Of a stretch of 9,314 nt of DNA, positions 6,842 through 9,314 are shown piece after piece; within the stretch, counting starts at the first letter, position 1; each line of letters opens with the position of its first letter. The translations under genes and the position numbers were made by a program. The DNA comes from 2-12-FULL-65-11 sp049679965 (GTDB taxonomy: Bacteria > Acidobacteriota > Vicinamibacteria > Vicinamibacterales > CAVVIG01), in the NCBI GenBank assembly GCA_049679965.1, contig JBAUGX010000063.1:1-9314 (forward strand). Reading direction: 5' to 3'. Below the pieces are notes generated by a model. That model was not told the DNA's origin. It searched no databases and saw only the letters and a program-made list of their open reading frames with translations.

Positions 6842-7261
6842 TCAATCGCGGACCTGGCGCTTCGCCTGCTCGAGCAAGTGTCTCGTTTCCGTCGACAGCG
6901 GCATCGATTTGCCTGCCTTGTAGTCGTACGCCACCATGACGGTCTTCCCTTCCGCCGTCAGCACGCCTGAGACGGCGTTCACGACTTCGTAGATCAGCGA
7001 GAAGCTCGACCGGCCGATCTCGCCGACGCGCAGCCGGACTTCGAGACGATCGCCGAAGCGGGCGGACGCGCGATAGTCGCACTCGATGCGCGCGACAAGG
7101 ACCTGCGTGTGCTCGGGTGTGCTGGCGAGCTGGCGCCAGAAGGCGTGCCGGCATTGCTCGAAATAGGTCAGGTACACCGAGTGATGCACGTGGCCGAGGA
7201 GGTCGCAGTCTCGAAACAGTACGTCGAGCGCATACCGGAACACGGGATCGGCGGCTGGCAT
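6842..7261 (-). CDS. Hot-dog acyl-CoA thioesterase, 4HBT/YbgC-like
   Basis: 139 aa, typical for the single-domain 4-hydroxybenzoyl-CoA thioesterase/YbgC/FadM group that hydrolyses acyl-CoA or acyl-carrier thioesters in the cytoplasm. The family motif FRDCDLLGHVHHSVYLTYFE (residues 16-35) is present. The second Asp of DCD (Asp20) aligns with the catalytic aspartate of the Pseudomonas 4HBT enzyme. The central RIECDYRASARFGDRLEVRL and later GKTVMVAYD match the hot-dog strands. The substrate is unknown. The ATG at 7261 is favoured by the position of the motif, but upstream bases are CTACCCTCC with no Shine-Dalgarno, so a leaderless transcript is possible. It is the first gene of the probable five-gene minus-strand operon and diverges from the ThyX-like gene. 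Its stop codon context is GATTGA, like two other genes here. Confidence 0.92.
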   Translation of the reverse strand: MPAADPVFRYALDVLFRDCDLLGHVHHSVYLTYFEQCRHAFWRQLASTPEHTQVLVARIECDYRASARFGDRLEVRLRVGEIGRSSFSLIYEVVNAVSGVLTAEGKTVMVAYDYKAGKSMPLSTETRHLLEQAKRQVRD

Positions 7262-7281
7262 GGAGGGTAGAATACATTGGC
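7262..7281. promoter_or_regulatory. Candidate bidirectional promoter in a 20-bp divergent gap
   Basis: The whole gap between the two divergent starts is 20 bp and has one AT-rich core, TAGAATA (7268-7274). On plus, TAGAAT is a good -10 hexamer ending 8 nt before the GTG at 7282. On minus, TATTCT (7274-7269) is a weaker -10 hexamer ending 7 nt before the ATG at 7261. Transcription would then begin at or next to each start codon, giving leaderless mRNAs. I see no convincing -35 boxes. A GGAGG at 7262-7266 could instead serve as a ribosome binding site for the plus gene, although its 15-nt spacing is long. Confidence 0.4.
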
Positions 7282-8901
7282 GTGTCCGCCCCCGCCGACA
7301 GATTCACCTCCGAGTTCACGCCTGAGGAAGCGCGGGCGCTCGCGCCCTACTTCACCAACACCGACCGCCCGGTCTTCGCGCTGGTCAACCTGCCGGAAAC
7401 GGTCAAGGGCGCGCTGTTCGCGCGCTATTCGCGATCCGCCAAATCGCTGCGCCGCCTGTTCCTCGACGAGTTCATGGGCGATCTTGTCGATCGCAGTGTT
7501 CGCGACAATACTGCCGGCGTCGGCGCCGAGCGCGCGGCGACCCTCTACGCCCGCGTCCTCAACGAGTACGGCGACGATTCGGTCGCCCAACTGGGCGGCG
7601 CGCATCTGGCGTGCGAGGGTGTCTCCAACGTACTGACCAAGGTGCTCGAGTGGGGCCGCCTGATGGCGTACCTCGAGCAATCGACGCGCTACGTGCCGTA
7701 CACCGATCGACCACACGGCCGCTGGAAGTATCACGTCCCCGCGGAACTGGACGGCTCGCCGCTCCGTAATGCGTTCGTGCACGCACTTGACGCGGCCTTC
7801 GAGACCTACGCACGATGGATTCCCACACTCGAGGCGCACTTTCGCGCGAAGCACCCGAAATCCCCTGAGGATTCAGACGGTGTCTACCGCTCGGTGATTC
7901 GCGCCAAAGCGCTCGACACACTGCGCGGCCTGCTGCCGGCCGCTACGACGTCAAACGTCGGCCTGTTCGGGACCGGACAGGCCTTCGAAGCGCTCCTCCT
8001 GCGCATGCTCGCCCATCCACTGGCGGAAGTCCGCGCTCATGCACGCCTGATGCTCGAGGAGCTCCAGAAAGTCATTCCGGCTTTTCTCGCGCGCGTCGAG
8101 CAGCCCGACCGGGGCGGTCGATGGATTGAGTACCTCACGGACACCAGGCGCCGCTTCGACGTGGCGGCGCACGGGTTTCTGGCGGATGCGGAGCCGGAGG
8201 AGCGGCCGGAAGTCACGCTCACGGACTTCGATCCGGACGGCGAAATCAAAGTGGCGGCGGCGGCACTTTATGCGAGCTCGGAGCTCCCCGACGACCAGCT
8301 GCTGGCGATGGCGCGCCGGCTGTCGGCTGACGAACGCGCCACGCTCCTTCGCGCGTACGTGGGCAGGCGGGCGAATCGGCGACACAAGCCCGGCCGTGCG
8401 TTCGAGCGCACGAGCTACAGATTCGACGTCCTGGCCGACTACGGCGCGTTTCGCGATCTGCAGCGCCACCGCCTGTTGACCATCGAATGGCAGCCGCTCA
8501 GTACTCGGTACGGTTACACCGAGCCGGCAGCGATAGACGAAGCGGGCGCCCTTGGCGAGTGGCGCGAGGTGATGGATCGTTCTGCGGAGCTGCACGGAAG
8601 GCTCGTCGCCAACGGCCTGCGCCACGTCGCGCCCTACGCCGTCGTGATGGCCTATCGCGTCCGTTTCTACATGGAGATGAACGCGCGCGAAGCGATGCAC
8701 GTCATCGAATTGCGCACCTCACCGCAGGGGCATCCGGCCTACCGGCGGGTCTGTCAGCTGATGCACCGCGCCATCGGCGAGGTGGCCGGCCATCGCGCGA
8801 TTGCCGCGGCCATGCAGTTTGCAGATCACTCAGAGGTCGAGCTCGAGCGGCTGCAGGCGGAACGGGCGAGCGAGAGGAAACGACGGGGAACTTCTGATTG
8901 A
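7282..8901 (+). CDS. Tandem ThyX-like protein (annotated-type FAD-dependent thymidylate synthase homologue)
   Basis: 539 aa from the GTG at 7282, about twice the length of ordinary ThyX (flavin-dependent dUMP methylation). The reading frame stays open further upstream, but that part is antisense to the thioesterase gene. Both halves look ThyX-like. In the N-half, YGDDSVAQLGGAHLACEGVS (96-115) leads to WGRLMAYLEQSTRY (124-137), which aligns with the ThyX signature RHRxxSxNExSxRY but has lost the RH; LPAATTSN (218-225) and EVRAHA (249-254) resemble the later substrate-binding parts. In the C-half, FERTSYRFDV (374-383) is followed by RHRLLTIEWQPLSTRY (395-410), which keeps RHR and S-x-R-Y but has two extra residues between them, and LRTSPQGHPAYRR (477-489) resembles the closing segment. 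It may be a ThyX paralogue with an altered or lost activity. Its stop codon lies in a heptamer array, and it converges with the PIN gene. Confidence 0.85.
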   Translation: MSAPADRFTSEFTPEEARALAPYFTNTDRPVFALVNLPETVKGALFARYSRSAKSLRRLFLDEFMGDLVDRSVRDNTAGVGAERAATLYARVLNEYGDDSVAQLGGAHLACEGVSNVLTKVLEWGRLMAYLEQSTRYVPYTDRPHGRWKYHVPAELDGSPLRNAFVHALDAAFETYARWIPTLEAHFRAKHPKSPEDSDGVYRSVIRAKALDTLRGLLPAATTSNVGLFGTGQAFEALLLRMLAHPLAEVRAHARLMLEELQKVIPAFLARVEQPDRGGRWIEYLTDTRRRFDVAAHGFLADAEPEERPEVTLTDFDPDGEIKVAAAALYASSELPDDQLLAMARRLSADERATLLRAYVGRRANRRHKPGRAFERTSYRFDVLADYGAFRDLQRHRLLTIEWQPLSTRYGYTEPAAIDEAGALGEWREVMDRSAELHGRLVANGLRHVAPYAVVMAYRVRFYMEMNAREAMHVIELRTSPQGHPAYRRVCQLMHRAIGEVAGHRAIAAAMQFADHSEVELERLQAERASERKRRGTSD

Positions 8902-8923
8902 TGATTGATGATTGATGATTGGC
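8896..8923 (+). repeat. GATTGNN heptamer array at the 3' end of the ThyX-like gene
   Basis: Four perfect-period units lie on the plus strand: GATTGAT three times (8896-8916), then GATTGGC (8917-8923). The ThyX-like gene ends inside the first unit: GAT encodes its last residue and TGA (8899-8901) is the stop. As at the other two arrays, the GATTG strand is the coding strand of the gene that ends here. Confidence 0.95.
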
Positions 8924-8925
8924 CG

Positions 8926-8941
8926 CTGCCGACTGCCGACT
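8926..8941. repeat. Second heptamer repeat, CTGCCGA, in the convergent gap
   Basis: CTGCCGA occurs at 8926-8932 and 8933-8939, followed by a partial CT at 8940-8941. It has the same 7-bp period as the adjoining GATTGNN array but an unrelated, GC-rich sequence. Together the two repeats fill the 43-nt gap between the ThyX-like and PIN stop codons, leaving no room for a conventional terminator hairpin. Confidence 0.75.
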
Positions 8942-8944
8942 GAT

Positions 8945-9314
8945 CTACCAGATCACGCGCACGGGATACTGTGCGATGGACGGGTCTGGCGTGACCAGCG
9001 CGAGGCCGTGAGCGATGGCTTGGGAGATGAGCATGCGATCGAACGGATCGCGGTGCAGCTTCGGAAGACGCGTCACTTGAAGCGCCGACTCTTCGTCGAA
9101 GGCGAGCGGCAAGACACCGCGCAGCTGGCGCTCGGTGGGGATCAATCGGTCGGGGGGCTCGGGCAGCGGAAGCCGGCCAGCCTGGTGCTTGGACGCAATT
9201 TCCCAGACGGACACGGCGCTGAGCAGCACGTCGTTTGACGGATCGCGCACCGCCGCGGCGGCGCCCACCGACAACGGGCCGCCGCCGGCCAGCCACAGAA
9301 ACGTGCACGTGTCG
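8945..9314 (-). CDS. VapC-like PIN-domain toxin, 5' end cut by the window
   Basis: 122 residues are visible, reading in frame from base 9313 (DTCTFLWLAGGG) to the TAG stop at 8947-8945. The TTG at 9274 is only an internal codon. This is a PIN nuclease of the VapC type II toxin group, usually about 125-130 aa, so only the first few residues are missing. The acidic metal site is visible: the N-terminal Asp of the LLDT-type motif (first visible residue), Glu in SVWEIASKH (38), and the Asps of HRDPFDR (89 and 92), followed by LVTPDPSI near the C-terminus. Such toxins cleave RNA, often tRNA or rRNA, and are held in check by a small VapB-type antitoxin normally encoded just upstream, which here would lie beyond 9314. 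I cannot confirm an antitoxin. Confidence 0.88.
   Translation of the reverse strand, partial: DTCTFLWLAGGGPLSVGAAAAVRDPSNDVLLSAVSVWEIASKHQAGRLPLPEPPDRLIPTERQLRGVLPLAFDEESALQVTRLPKLHRDPFDRMLISQAIAHGLALVTPDPSIAQYPVRVIW

Noticed and set aside
7117..7281. A 55-residue N-terminal extension of the ThyX-like protein.
   Set aside because: It is antisense to the thioesterase coding sequence and Arg-rich; family similarity begins after the GTG at 7282.
8912..9238. A plus-strand small gene opposite the PIN gene.
   Set aside because: It has no recognisable domain and lies antisense to a PIN gene with a visible acidic metal site; its start lies in the heptamer array.
8945..9314. A complete VapBC toxin-antitoxin module.
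   Set aside because: Only the toxin is visible and its start is cut off; any antitoxin gene would lie beyond the window edge.

Overview
The window looks like chromosomal DNA of a GC-rich member of the Acidobacteriota, most plausibly the Vicinamibacteria-type lineages. The signs are a membrane Ser/Thr kinase fused to a TolB-like propeller (a hugely expanded architecture in that phylum), a DUF885 exported hydrolase, coding DNA that is about 65-78 % GC in the stretches I counted, and short tandem repeats filling the gaps between genes. The lineage is inferred from gene style only; there is no rRNA gene or other phylogenetic marker here.

Layout. Positions 1-116 hold no gene, only two hairpin-forming inverted repeats. 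Five minus-strand genes follow; in transcription order (right to left) they are a hot-dog acyl-CoA thioesterase (7261-6842), an M20 dipeptidase (6771-5386), an endonuclease III-like HhH-GPD glycosylase overlapping it by 25 nt (5410-4733), an exported DUF885 protein (4663-2903) and the kinase-propeller protein (2861-117). Gaps are 41-70 nt, so one operon is plausible. A plus-strand gene with two degenerate ThyX-like halves (7282-8901) diverges from the thioesterase across only 20 bp, which contain a near-symmetric -10-like element. A VapC-like PIN toxin (minus, 8945 to the window edge) converges on it and lacks only its first few residues.

How the genes might work together. The run mixes peptide turnover (M20 peptidase, DUF885 protein), DNA repair or nucleotide metabolism (HhH-GPD protein, ThyX-like protein), acyl-CoA hydrolysis and a sensory kinase. 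I see no dedicated pathway and read it as a housekeeping cluster with a signalling gene at its end.

Most unusual signal. Three of the gaps are filled by heptamer arrays of the form GATTGNN: 2853-2908, 4718-4752 and 8896-8923. In each, the GATTG strand is the coding strand of the gene that ends there, and that gene's TGA stop lies inside the array. One array also supplies the last five codons of the glycosylase gene, and another supplies the kinase start codon. A different octamer repeat sits before the M20 gene, a second heptamer (CTGCCGA) follows the third array, and a 19-bp dispersed-type repeat appears to be inserted in frame within the kinase domain. No non-genic stretch exceeds 300 bases; I saw no tRNA, rRNA, CRISPR array or insertion sequence.
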